DNA of 64,000 bases from Chelonoidis abingdonii (Eukaryota > Chordata > Testudines > Testudinidae): assembly GCF_003597395.2 (NCBI RefSeq), contig NC_133773.1, positions 142,853,327 through 142,917,326 of the forward strand, read 5' to 3'. Shown piece after piece: positions 44,834 to 55,822 of this stretch. The notes beneath the pieces were generated by a model that made no database searches, was not told where the DNA came from, and saw nothing but the letters and a program-made list of their open reading frames with translations. A program made the position numbers and the translations under genes. Positions within the stretch are counted from its first letter, which is position 1, and every line of letters starts with the position of its first letter.

Positions 44834-46748
44834 GTAAGGAGTTCAGTTCCCCAAGAACAGCTAGTCATGGCAGGAGAATGTGTCCCATCGTCTAATGTTT
44901 GTGGTTCCATTCCAGCTTTCTAGGACATGTCTCTAAAAGATAGCAATGGGACATTATCGTAACGTTCGGTTCTTTGAGAAGAATGGGGAGCTGCTTAGCA
45001 TTGCTGTAATAATTAGTAAGTGCTTTATGCTCCGAGAGGAATTTCTCTGCTGCTTTCTCAGTTGTCATTATCTAACAATTGATGGCCCGTATGCCTTGAA
45101 TATTTGTAATTCTAGAACACGTTTATATGCTGGCTATTGTATTCCTTGTTATAGGAATGGAAAATGTAAATAAGGTAAAACAAATGACTATTATTTGTAT
45201 CACTGCCGCAGGTCAGAACTCCAGTGAGTGAATCAGGCAGCATTGCGCTAAATGCCATACAAACATGGAGTATGAAAGGCGTCTCTGCCCCTAGAGCATG
45301 TTTCTTTCCAGATGTTTAGAGAGAATTTCCCAAACTGTAGGAAAGCTGAGGCTTATGGCAGTTACAAAATGTTTGTGAGCCAGCGACTTTATGCTCGTGT
45401 GCACATGATTAATGTCTGACATTTCTATAAATTTTACATCAGTTTAATGTGAGTAGATGATAAACTAATTGAGACATGTACAAGTCTTTGGACTATGCCT
45501 AGGCTAATGAATCCTAGTGAGGCCTCTGGGTTCTGCTATCCAAAGAATATTAAATAAAATATAGCTGTATTTCATTGATGTAACTGTATGTGAATTGTGA
45601 CATGAGGCCTGACTAACACTCATTTACCTAAGAAATCTGCAGCTGACTTTGCTGTGAAAACCTTTCTTGTGTGTTGGGAACAATTATACATCCAAGATGG
45701 GGATGCATCTAGGGGAATTTCATCACATCAGAACTGGTTTATCCCTGTATGTGCACTCAGTTTTACAAGTGGGATTCACTCTTGCCCTCCAGCACAGGGG
45801 AGTGTCTCTGATCTTTGGGGACATATTCCTCCTCTCCTATCCCCCAGGATGTCCTGGGGAATGAGGAATGTAGAGCTATGCCCTACCCTATGCATCGGAA
45901 AAAATCATCCTCTGTTGCGAGTATATTTTTAAACAATAGCAATTTGATTCATGTGACTTTGTGAACAGCACTTAATAGGTGACTGGTTAGCTTACCACAG
46001 GAGTCCCTCCAGGCTGCTTACCCCCCGCTTAGAAAAGAGCTTGACATATGGTGTGTGTTCCACTCTGAGGCATAGGAAAGGTGATGCCAGGAGAAGAAAA
46101 TAATGGGGTTGAGAGAGTGCTGTGCTGGAGGGTTTGTTCAGCTGCCTTGGCACTGCTTCTCTGGAAGCTGAAGTGGGATTCCACAGGAAATGCCTACAGG
46201 TCACGACAGTTCAGACTTAATGACTCCAATTTAAAATAAAGGTCTAATTTGGTAGGAGCTGCCTGCCTACGGTGTTTTGCTTTGGCGCTCTTTTCATATT
46301 AAGGCCGGCGTCACCCTCCTGCTCCACTTATCAAGGGACAGTTTGAGTAGCAGATTTCCCCTTTTTTCTACCCTGGTCTAAATGGGTAACTCCCCTCGCC
46401 CCATCCTAGTCAGGATAAAGGAGGAAAAGACATGAGCTCTGTCTCAAAACTATTTCTCTGTTCTTCACCCTGATACTTATTCTTATGTAGGACAAATATT
46501 GGCCAGTGTTTATAAAATGATATAGTGCATTGCATTTTTCATCTGGGGATCTCGGAGCCTTTACGCAGTTTCTCAAAATGTGTCTGAGGGACACACAGAT
46601 TGAGTAAAATTTCCAAAAAGCTCCCAGGTCACTTAGGAGCCAAGTTCCCATTTTCAAAAGTGACTTAGGCACTTAGCTGAAGTGCAGCTTCTAAGAGTAA
46701 ATCTCTAGTTCTTTCCATTAGACAGCCCCCTCCTTGCCTATTAACACC
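44834..46748. other. EXOC6B intron left of the DIRS element
   Basis: Mostly unrecognised. At about 46480-46690 are old repeat traces (cttttacg-cag tail and the tcacttaggagcc family). Confidence 0.45.
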
Positions 46749-46946
46749 CACCTATGCATCATCTTCCAGACAGCGTGTTTGACATTCATGGAGAGAGCCA
46801 TGTACTGGTGCCACCTGAGGACCTTCCTTACTCTGTTTTTCATTGTTGCCTTTATCGTTTTCCTCGGGGTGGGCTTGAATTACTTCAGACCAATGGGCAT
46901 TTGTTACGAAAGTCAACTCTGTATTATTCCGGCCCTTGCCCCTGGA

Positions 46947-47219
46947 ATCATAGGAAGATTAGGGTTGGAAGAGACCTCAGGAGGTCATCTAGTCCAACCC
47001 CATGCTGAAAGCAGAACTTTCCCTAACTAAATCATACCAGCCAGGGCGTTGTCAAGCCTGACCTTAAAAACCTCTAAGGAAGGAGATTCCATCACCTCCC
47101 TGGGTAACCCATTCCAGTGCTTCACCACCCTCCTAGTGAAATAGTGTTTCCTAATATCCAACCTAGACCTCCTCCACTGCAACTTGAGACCATTGTTTCT
47201 TGCTCTTGTCCTCTCACCC
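46947..47219 (-). mobile_element. CR1 LINE 3' end (antisense) in the DIRS element
   Basis: Starts aatcataggaagattagggt and includes the minus-strand frame 47027-47221 with [20 protein letters not shown] and [16 protein letters not shown], the CR1 ORF2 C-terminus. Very similar to the copy at 10796-11431. Confidence 0.9.
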
Positions 47220-47740
47220 ATCCCATTCCCTTTTGCTCTTCAGAGACACATCTTACTTATTTCAACTAGGAGTCATAGAAGTAGTACCTCAGGAGCTCAC
47301 AGGGGAGAGTTTCTATTCTTTCTACTTTCATATTCCCCCCCAAAAAGCAGGGATGCATCATGTCCTGGACCTAAGGCAACTGAGCAAATTCATGCGCAGA
47401 CTGTGTCAGAATAGTGATACTAGCTAGCTTCCATTGTCCCGTCTCTAGGAATTCAGCATTGTTTTTTTGTCTCTTGACCGTCAGGATGCTTATTTTCATA
47501 TAGCAATTCATCCAGTCCACAGAAATTATCTCCAGTTTACAATGGGACACAACCGCCACCAATACCTTTCAGCCTTTCTGCAGTCCCAAGGGTGTTCACA
47601 AAATGTTTGGTGGCAGTAGTGGAAGTCTGTCTGAGACAGCAATGCATAACCATGTACCCATTCTTGGACAACTGGCTTCTGAGAGAGAAATCCCCATAGG
47701 GTGTATCCAGTGCCCTGCCCACACTCCTCAGCATATTCCA
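47200..47740 (+). pseudogene. DIRS reverse transcriptase remnant
   Basis: Sense text VIEVVPQELTGESFYS, then VLDLRQLSKF, LDRQDAYFHIAIHPVHR and YPFLDNWLLREK. The last is the position of the catalytic YLDD box, here FLDN at 47661-47672, so the second aspartate is lost. Several frameshifts separate the pieces. Confidence 0.8.
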
Positions 47741-47755
47741 TTTTTAGGACTGAGT

Positions 47756-48608
47756 GAGAATGGACCAACTTCTGTTTGTGAGGTAGACAAGCTTTCGAGC
47801 TTACACAGAGCTCTTCTTCAGATCTGTGAAACCTACTTAGTGTGTCACAGCTAAATATAAGGTGGAGCAGATTGTTTAACATAAATAGTTAACACATTTC
47901 TAGGGGCCATTAAAGGTGAAGTGGCCCATTAATACCCCTCCATTTATGGGGGGGAAAGGAAGTAAAGAGGGGGAAAAGACAGCTTGGGGGGAATTTAGTG
48001 GGTTATTGATTGTTATAATAAGCCATAAATCCAGTGTCTCTGTTCAGGCCCTGATGTTTAGTGTCTAGGAAAGTTATAAATTTAAACTCCCAGGCTTGTC
48101 TTTTGAAGGTGTTATGCAGGTGTCCTTGGAGGATGAGGATTGATGAGGTCAGATATAGAGTGTTTGCTTTGTGAAAAGTGTTCAACCACAGGTGAGAGGG
48201 CACTTTGTGCACTGGTTGAGGTACACCGTGTGTTGTGATAGGAATGTGTGGAATCTATGGATCTTGAAAGGTGAGTTGTAGAGGGGCTGTTGATCATTGA
48301 AGCAGTGGTGATATGTCTGCAGGTTTTGCATCTGTTCTGGCAGGATCTGGTGCTGCTTTGAGTTGGCGTATCCTTGTCTGTGGGGAGCTTGCTTCTGATG
48401 GTCAACTTGGAGAAGTTGGAGGGTTGTTTGAAGGCCAGAAGAAGAGATCCAGAAAAGATTTCTTTTCCTATCGAGAGTGGGTTGTAATTGTTTAATGATA
48501 CCCCATATGGGTTCCAGTGTGGGGTGGTAGGTGACAACTAGGGGTGTGCAGTCAGAAGGGGTTATATTTCCATACCAAAGCAAGTTCTCTCGGGCTGTTT
48601 GGGTCATA
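47756..48608 (-). mobile_element. Penelope-like retroelement fragment
   Basis: On the minus strand 48112-48607 reads LVVTYHPTLEPIWGIIKQLQ and PTLDRKRNLFW, then PNRCKTCxHI-like QNRCKTCRHI and VYLNQCTKCPLTCG in two overlapping frames; this matches the region of Penelope-like proteins just before and into the GIY-YIG nuclease domain (CKTC, VYLIxCxKC). The other end carries gaatggaccaacttctg and gacaagctttcgagcttaca, the usual terminal text of this family. It lies inside the DIRS reverse transcriptase. Confidence 0.7.
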
Positions 48609-48754
48609 CCTCATTTCTGTCCATAGAATGTATAGGGGCTCTTCTTGATTCTAAGATGGAGGCATATCTCTGTCTAGACGGGTTTCAGATCATCACATCC
48701 CTAATGTCCAACCTCGGGGGAAGCCCTACAACAGCAGCAAGAATCTCTGAGAGA

Positions 48755-48828
48755 CAAGGTGAATGAGGTAATATCTTTTATTGGGCCAACTTGTGTTGGT
48801 GAAAAAGACAAGCTTTCGAGCTTCCTAC
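48755..48828 (-). mobile_element. Penelope-like terminal fragment
   Basis: gaggtaatatcttttattgg, gggccaacttgtgttggtga and aagacaagctttcgagctt repeat the terminal text seen at 47756-47810 in the same direction. It interrupts DIRS coding text (left: GSPTTAARISE; right: LRNVASCTFARLCLFLLRS). Confidence 0.7.
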
Positions 48829-48949
48829 AGTGCAAACATCAAACTATTACGTAACGTGGCATCCTGCACTTTTGCCAGACTTTGCCTCTTCCTTCTCAGG
48901 AGCTGCCTGAGGTCTGTTTTCCAATCAGCTAAACATCATAAGTACACTT

Positions 48950-49664
48950 ATCTTGTGGTACAGACTACTCCACCAGCTTTTCTGGACTGTTGGACAAGGC
49001 CCCAAAATGGTCTGCAAAGAAATATTCTGCACTCCTCCTCCCACAGTGACCCTGATTATAGATGTCTCTATAGCAGATTGGGGGACCCAGCTAAAACACC
49101 TAGATTCAAAGCATGTGGTTCTGGAAAGAGTCTCCCTCCCCCCACATATGGTTGAGATGAATGGCTCAGAGTCCCATCTGGAATTCTGGGTGATTTGAAC
49201 TAGCCTGTGAAGCATTTCTACTGCTTTGAAAGGAACCATAGTGGTGCAGATCCTGACAGACAACCCCTCCACAATGTTTTATATTAACAGGCAAGGGGGT
49301 GCCCTTTCAATTCCCTCTGTCAACCAATCAAGCCATCTTCATGGGAAAACTTACATGGCTCTTCACCTACTGGGAGCAAACAACAATTTGGCGTATTACC
49401 ACAGCAGGCAGTACTCAGCCATTCATCTCAACCGTTCATGAGGACTCAGTCATTGAAAGACTCCATGCTCAAACCTGTATTCCACAGATGGGGCTCCCCC
49501 AGAATTTAGCTGCACCACCAAGAACAAATGTCCAGTATTCTGTTCCAGAGCAGGCACCAGTGCAGGCTTCTTCCAGGATACTTTCTGAACCCCATAGTCT
49601 CAATCTTCTCTGTGCCTTTGCTGCCATTCCCTTGATACCCAGGATCATAAGGAAAATCAGGTAG
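48950..49664 (+). pseudogene. DIRS RNase H region
   Basis: Sense pieces TLIIDVSIADWGTQLKHLDS, then VQILTDNPSTMFYINRQGGA and IPLIPRIIRKIR follow the DIRS RNase H order (usual TDAS..GWGAHL... and LTDNTTTMFYINRQGG). The first catalytic Asp position appears as IDVS. Broken into at least three frames. Confidence 0.8.
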
Positions 49665-50019
49665 GATGTGGTCACAGTAGTACTCAGAGCCCCTTACTGG
49701 TCCAGATGGTATTGGTTCACAGACCTGCTGCATTTGTCCACATAGCTATTGAGATCTCTCACCCATCTCCTAGATGTGCACTCTCAGAATCAAGGACAAA
49801 TTATCCATCCAAACCCAACATCTTTACATCCGATGGGTTGGAGGTTTGGTGACTGAGCACTACAGACAGGGATTTCTCTGTAGAAGTCCAAGAAAATTCT
49901 AATGTAGAGCAGGAAGCCCTTTTGAGACCAGATCAGTCTACAATTCAAAGTGGAAAGGTTTTTCCATCTGGGCTTCATGACATGGTTTCATCCTTTTAAA
50001 TCCTATTCTCAGGATTTCA

Positions 50020-51010
50020 GACTACATCTTCTTAAGCTATCAGGCCTCCCTATTAATTCTGTCAGGGTCCATGTAGATACAGTTCCGCTGGTTTGAGAGT
50101 TCACTTCTTCCTGGGACTTTAATGTAGTTCTTATGGGCCTCATGGAACTCCCCAGTGAACTCTTATCCAAGTACTCTCTACACCATTTCATTCTCAAAAC
50201 CACTTCTGTGATGGCTGTCCCTTCAGCCAAAAGAGGTAGCGAGATTTAAACATCTTACAGGCTTTCAGGCCAGAAGGGACCATCATGATTATCTAGTCTG
50301 ACCTCCTGCACGTAGCAGCCCATGGAGCCTCACCCATCCACTTCTGTAATAATCCCGTAACCTCTGGCTGAGTTACTGAAGTCCTCAGATCCCATGGTTT
50401 AAAGACTTCAATTTACAGAGATTTCACCATTTGCCCTAGTTTAAACCTTCAAATGAACAGTGCCCCATGCTGCAGAGGAAGCATCAGTAGCAAATACCCC
50501 TTCCACTCTTTTCCATTGAGATAAGGTGTGCGGAGACGTCATCAGAACTTTCTTACCAAAGTGGTGTCTGATTTTCATTTAAAGCAAACCACTAGCTTCA
50601 CTGTTTTCTTTCCTCAAACCACATTCACACCTGCGAAAAATCAAGCACCATACTTCAGATATTTCCAGAGCCCTTCTTTATCAGTTAGCCAGGATCAAGC
50701 CATTCAGGAAATTATCCCATTTATTTGTGGCATTGGAGAAGGCTGTGAAAGGTCAGGCCATCTCTTCCCAAGTATTATCCAAGTAGATCACTCAGTGCAT
50801 CACAATTCATTACCAGCTAACAGATATGCCCCTCTCTTCAGGCAGCATCAGAGCCCACTCATCTAGAGGCCATACAGTCTCCTCTATGTGCCTAATAAAT
50901 ATTCCGTATCAGAGTTCTATAGGGCTCACATACAACTTTACTAAACGTTACGCCCTGGATTTAGCAACTAGATCAGAGGCTAAATTCAGGAGAGTAGTTC
51001 TTCTATCCTT
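50020..51010 (+). pseudogene. DIRS tyrosine recombinase remnant, split by CR1
   Basis: Left of the CR1 insert, MAVPSAKRGSEI (about 50210-50247) matches the SARRxSEL box that holds the first catalytic Arg. Right of it, LTKVVSDFHLKQT and then AHSSRGHTVSSM (about 50852-50887) match the HxxR box. FTKRYALDLA follows near the expected Tyr motif. Frames are broken and parts missing, so it is inactive. Confidence 0.75.
50250..50510 (-). mobile_element. CR1 LINE 3' UTR piece (antisense) in the DIRS recombinase
   Basis: ggctttcaggccagaaggga, tctagtctgacctcctgcac, atggtttaaagacttcaatt and cagtgccccatgctgcagag match 62428-62650 in order, so both copies are the same CR1 subfamily. Confidence 0.8.
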
Positions 51011-51729
51011 ATTTAGTTAGCTGCAGTAAGACTCCTCAGACCTATGTCCTGTTAATCTAGGAACAGCTAACTAGTTGTCACAAGTAGGATCCACATAGAC
51101 AAAGACTCAAAAACTAGAGGTCGTTTACATAATGGTAACTGTAGGTCTCCAAAGTGTTTCACCCATGTGGATTTCACAGCCACTCTCCATCTCATCGCCT
51201 TTATTATCCCACTGTCTGGGATTTTGAATTAGCAATAAATCTGAGAGATGGTCAGGGCCACTCTACTTACATGCCCTTGGGTGAGGGGGCATGAGGACAT
51301 GCAGGACACAATCACAGCCCCAGTGAACAGTGCTGGTCAAAAGATTCCAATCTTGCATGCCTGAAGTGCATGTGCACCATAAGAGGGATCCACACTGACA
51401 AAATATCTCAAAGGACCACAGTTAATGTACGGAAAGTACCAGGTCAGTTTGTAAAGTGTTTTTTGTAGAACATGATGGAGGCCTGTGGGACTGAGCCTGG
51501 TAAATTGAGATGTCTCGTCACTTCGATATACCACATAAATACTAACCAGACTGCACTGGAGACAATGAACCCCCACTTCTTGTTGATTTATGCAGCACTG
51601 ATTAAAACCATGTGTGCTTTGATCTCCCACCAAGAGACAAAGGACCATGGGGCAGCCATTAGCAGTAAAGAGCAGGATTAAGCAAATGCATAGCAGGGAC
51701 ACAAGGGATTACAAGAGGGGGAGAAAAGA

Positions 51730-52915
51730 GTTATCATTTGTTTAATTGGGACAACCAGATTTGAAAAGCCTCACCACTGCAGATTCAAGGAAGAAAAGAA
51801 TTGACTATCAAGGAACCAGTGTGTGTGGAAACTAGAGAGTAAGCTTGCCGCTTCATAAGCACTTGAGGCAAGAGACACAGGGAGCATTCTGCATGTCTTG
51901 AAGCAGATGAAGATGGGCAGATTGTGATTACCAGAGGGAAGAGGACTAGGAGGAATTCTGCATAGCTAGAAGAATCCAATCATTAGCAGGTCCTCCGTGT
52001 GGAATCTGCGAAAAATATCTCTGAAAATCCAGCTGGCTGAATGAAATGGAAAGCAGATGGGGTGTACCTGAGTGTGGCTGCTCAGCTCAACCCACAAGAC
52101 AGTCATACTTGCCCACAAAGATATCTCCAACCATCCAGTGAAGACAGACAATCCTTGTTTGGGATTCTGTACTAAGAATGAAAAGAATGTTTTCTACAAG
52201 GCCCAGATGGACAATAGGATGGTGTGCTGTCTTCCTGGAGCCAAGACATGAGATGTGACTAAAATTGGATAAGCTTCTGAAGACGATAGTGGATATTGGC
52301 ACTAATGACACTACATGGCAAGATACCTCACAGATAGTAGATGACTTCCAAGAACTCAGAAGGATGCGGAAGGAGAAGACTGTCCAAGAGCTCTTCTCTG
52401 AGATCCTTCCTGTCCCATGAACAAAGGAAGACACAAGGCAGAAGATGTGAACTGCTGGCTAGGTAAGTGGTGCAAAATTAGAGGGGGTCTGATTTTGTGG
52501 AACATTGGTCCACTTTTCTATGAGAAGAATGAGTTATATAGTTTGGATGCCCTCTTCCATCCCCGTAAAAGGGGAATCAATCTTCTAGGGCACAGGCTGC
52601 TAGACTAATCAAGAGGGTATTAAACTAACAACAAAACGAGAAAATGAAAAGGGAGAACAAACGTGAACTCACTTAGGATAAAATCAAATTGATGAGACTA
52701 AAATTAGTTAAGTCATCAAGGGACGTGATGAGAAGTTATTTTCTTGCCTATACACCAATGCGAGAAGCCTGGGTACTAAACAAGAGGAATTGGAATTGCT
52801 CATTTTTGCACATCGATTCAGCCTAGTTGGTATTACTGAAACTTGGTGTGAAGGTTTGTGTGATTTGAATTGTAAAAGGCAATTATTATAACCTAATTAA
52901 GAAGTATTGTGTGGG
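51730..52915 (+). mobile_element. CR1-type LINE 5' part with SGNH-like ORF1 text (sense)
   Basis: Pieces RMVCCLPGAKT, TIVDIGTNDTTWQDTSQIVD and DDFQELRRMRKEKTVQELFS (52200-52400) resemble the SGNH/esterase-like ORF1 of CR1 elements (VxxGTND). Further on, YTNARSLGNKQEELELL and FSLVGITETW (52750-52850) are the start of the CR1 endonuclease (NARSL..K..EL, D/LVGITETW). The rest of ORF2 is missing and frames are broken. Confidence 0.75.
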
Positions 52916-53849
52916 CAAAGAGAGAGAGGGAGTAGCACCCTGTCAAATATGACTTTGCCTATTTCTGAATCATTGGCGCTTGAAAGCAAATGATCTTGAA
53001 TACTTATAGGTCAATGTTCTAAATTTAGTACAGTGCACACACTCTTTCCTGGTGTCCTAAGTCCACTTCCTTTTGTCTCTAATATGTGACTTGGGAATTC
53101 TTATATTCCAGCAAAATAGTGCAAATGTCCCAGAAGATATTTTAGTGTGACATCAGGGTTAAATGGCAAGTTCTTGGAACCTTTCCATTATTGCTTATAT
53201 CGCATCTGAAATATGTGAGGCAATTTGCAAGAAGACCGGGCTCCTGCCTGAGAAGTGAATACGAGAGAGGAATTAAATAAGTTATTTTCAAAGTTAAATA
53301 ATTATCTGTGAATGAATCAGAGGCAAAAGCAAGGTCATTTTGCCCTAAACTTGCAATGCTTGAGCTGCATCAACTTCAGCTGGTCTTTTGCTAAGGCATT
53401 TTATCAGTTCATAGTTACCACCAAACCATCTGTGGCTTCATTCCTAAATGCCACTATGTGATTTTTGTGAGCTGTCGCTCAAGAATATAGGGTATTTAGG
53501 ATTTATTAACAGATAACATATTTCTGGTCTGACATGGTATCTTCTGTAACCCTTTGTATTTTAATAGTATTTGAACGGTACTATAATGAACAATAAGTTT
53601 ATAAAATTCATTATCGTCTTTTGTGGTATTAGCAAAAGTCATGGGAAATTACTTTCTTAAGTGTGAGCTTTTATTTAAATTTCATATATTAAAACAGGAC
53701 AATATTTTTCTGGCCTTTAGCAGGGTGTACAGTATGTTTGTGCAGTGTCGGCATGATGACAGATCACCCTGGTTTGGCATCCATTAATCCGACATACCCC
53801 TTACTTTAAAAACACAAGCCACACCTGACGCATCTCCTTGCCTTCACAG
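52916..53849. other. EXOC6B intron right of the CR1
   Basis: AT-rich, no repeat or RNA gene recognised. Confidence 0.5.
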
Positions 53850-53984
53850 CTTGTGCAGATTATTATAAATACAACCCATTTGGAGAAATCCTGCAAGTTC
53901 CTAGAAGAATTCATAACCAATATCACCAATGTACTCCCGGAGACTGTCCATACTACCAAACTCTATGGCACTACCACCTTCAAG
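53850..53984 (+). CDS. EXOC6B: EXOC6B coding exon i (45 codons)
   Basis: Acceptor ttgccttcacag, donor gtgaga. A symmetric phase-0 exon encoding LVQIIINTTHLEKSCKFLEE, then FITNITNVLPETVHTTKLYG and TTTFK. The IIINTTHLE and ETVHTTKLYG blocks are hallmarks of the Sec15 helical domain. FITNITNVLPETVHTTKLYGTTTFK fits EXOC6B; EXOC6 has ISQETVHTTRLYG (from memory). No sequence anomalies were seen. Confidence 0.95.
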
Positions 53985-55642
53985 GTGAGAAAATCATAGT
54001 AACTTAGGGGTGTTTTGTGGATTATGTCTGGCTATAGATACATCATTTTGTGAGTTGTGCTTGCTCCACAAATAATCTTGTGCTGTGAAATGTTTGGAAA
54101 TGTCCACACTAATCTTTTTAATTATTTTATAAAGTCTATACAATCCTTTCAATACGTGTTTTTTTTCAAATTATTGTAATACTGCTTTCTTTAAAAACAA
54201 AAAAACCCGTCGTCAGCAATTTAGTATTTATCATCAACCCTATAGTAACAGAGCAGCAAGGAAAACAAGAACAAATGAGTCACTTCCAGATTAATCACAT
54301 ATATAATGTTCCAAAAGGTAGGGTAGAGTTTTTCCTCAGTTTGTGCACCCAGTGCATGTGACCGACACAAATTCCTTTTTGCCGTAGCATTCTAAAGCTG
54401 CCAAACTGAATCATCAATAAGCGTTTGCCACTACCAAGGCATTTTATCAGCCCCTAGTGCCCCTAGCGAACAGTCCTTCATACAAGCAAATGTTAGGACG
54501 TATACTACCACACCGAAAATACATGGATGGATTAGCTTTTGAGAACAAAAATTACAGATAAGTGACTTTTCCCCAAAGAGCAAAGCTACCCAGGCCTGGG
54601 CTTTCTCTGTGAAATGGTGAACTAGTATCAATAGGGTAGTAGTACAGGGAAGACAACATGCAGGATGCTGGAAAAACATCACTGCCATTTTTTTCATTCA
54701 TACCGTAAAGCAGCAGCAATCTGGAGGTTGCTGCTGGGTTTGGTTTTCCTGCAGTACGTTAGCCATGGACGCAGCTGAGCTAATTTGACCATGTCCGCCA
54801 AATTTCAAGCCAACATTCTCTTAGATCACAGCTTTCTGCATTTATTCTTGAGAGCAGTTGTTTGCTTGACAGTTCTCTTCGCCGTAAGTTTACATAGTTG
54901 TAGTTTTTAAGCTATAAGAAGACTGTAACCATAATAGAAATCATAGAAATGTCAGGCCGAAAGGGACCCTGGGAAGTCATCGAGTCCAACCCCCTCTGTT
55001 GAGGCAAGACCAAATAAACTTCAACCATCCCTGACAGGTGTTTGTCCAACCTGTTCTTAGAAACCTCCAATGATGTGGGGGTTCCACAACCTCCCTTGGA
55101 AGCCTGTTCCAGAGCTTAACTTTTAACCAGTTCTCATCCAGACCAACGTTCAATATAAATAACCTAGGTATAACTACTGAGCATAGATTCTGCTAATGCA
55201 TTTCTCTACATGGCTGTTCCAGAATATTATTTCCTTGTGGATGGAAATCTTTTGCTAGGTGCAGGTAATAACTGGAAGGACTATGTGTTGCATTCAGAAA
55301 TTACTATTTTTCTGTGAACTTAAGAGACTGAAATCAAGCCCACATTCCTGCTTTGACTTGCAAGTAAATAGCATTGTTGCCCAGTTAGAAAAGGGAACAG
55401 AGCCACTAATGGGAGAATGCAAAAGCATTATCAGCTAGACTGGTAGAAAAAAGGATCTCCTGCACAACGTGTAGGACTGAAAAGGAAAGCCAATGAGGAA
55501 CAAACCATGAATGTGACACCACATCTTGTTACTTTACTAATGTAGAGTGAGTTGAACTGGTGCACAGTACTGCATGCTCTGTACACTAAGTGGGCCAGTT
55601 TCATTCCCATGCCATTTTAAGGAGTATTCTCTTGTTTCCCAG
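53985..55642. other. EXOC6B intron between exons i and j, with a CR1 3' end
   Basis: 1.66 kb. 54942-55126 is an antisense CR1 3' UTR (aaatcatagaaatgtcaggc, ccctgacaggtgtttgtcca). Nothing else was recognised. Confidence 0.6.
54942..55126 (-). mobile_element. CR1 LINE 3' UTR (antisense)
   Basis: gtcatcgagtccaaccccct, accatccctgacaggtgttt, and aatgatgtgggggttccaca are the antisense CR1 3' UTR, similar to 5173-5350. Confidence 0.85.
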
Positions 55643-55822
55643 GATGCCCGCCATGCTGCAGAGGAAGAGATTTACACTAATCTGAACCAGAAGATAGACC
55701 AGTTTTTGCAGCTGGCAGATTATGACTGGATGGTCGCTGAACCGGGCAGCAAAGCCAGCGATTACCTGGTAGATCTCATTGCTTTCCTGCGCAGCACCTT
55801 TGCTGTGTTCACACACCTACCT
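55643..55822 (+). CDS. EXOC6B: EXOC6B coding exon j (60 codons)
   Basis: Acceptor cttgtttcccag, donor gtaagt, phase 0 on both sides. Encodes DARHAAEEEIYTNLNQKIDQ, then FLQLADYDWMVAEPGSKASD and YLVDLIAFLRSTFAVFTHLP. This is the largest exon in the window and part of the helical C-terminal domain that in Drosophila Sec15 binds Rab11-GTP. It ends at THLP; in family members known to me the next residues are GKVAQT, encoded beyond this window. DLIAFLRSTFAVFTHLP identifies EXOC6B. The stretch VAEPGS is a variable loop. Confidence 0.95.

Larger units (their letters stand above)
46749..51445 (+). mobile_element. Decayed DIRS (tyrosine-recombinase) retrotransposon with nested insertions
   Basis: In the sense direction it carries reverse transcriptase pieces (47200-47740, 48612-48755), RNase H (48830-49660) and tyrosine recombinase (50020-51000), the DIRS order. 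Text such as IEVVPQELTG, VLDLRQL, LDRQDAYFHIAIHPVHR, ILTDNPSTMFYINRQGGA and IPLIPRIIRKIR is typical of vertebrate DIRS. It is interrupted by CR1 (46947-47219), a Penelope-like piece (47756-48608), another Penelope-like 3' end (48755-48828) and CR1 (50250-50510). Stops and shifts occur throughout. The outer borders are approximate. Confidence 0.82.

Noticed and set aside
18893..55822. Assignment to the paralogue EXOC6
   Set aside because: Exon after exon the residues (LQPPSNM, YRKYFNQ, NILDSDNY, NVLPETVHTTKLYG, AFLRSTFAVFTHLP) fit EXOC6B better from memory of both proteins.
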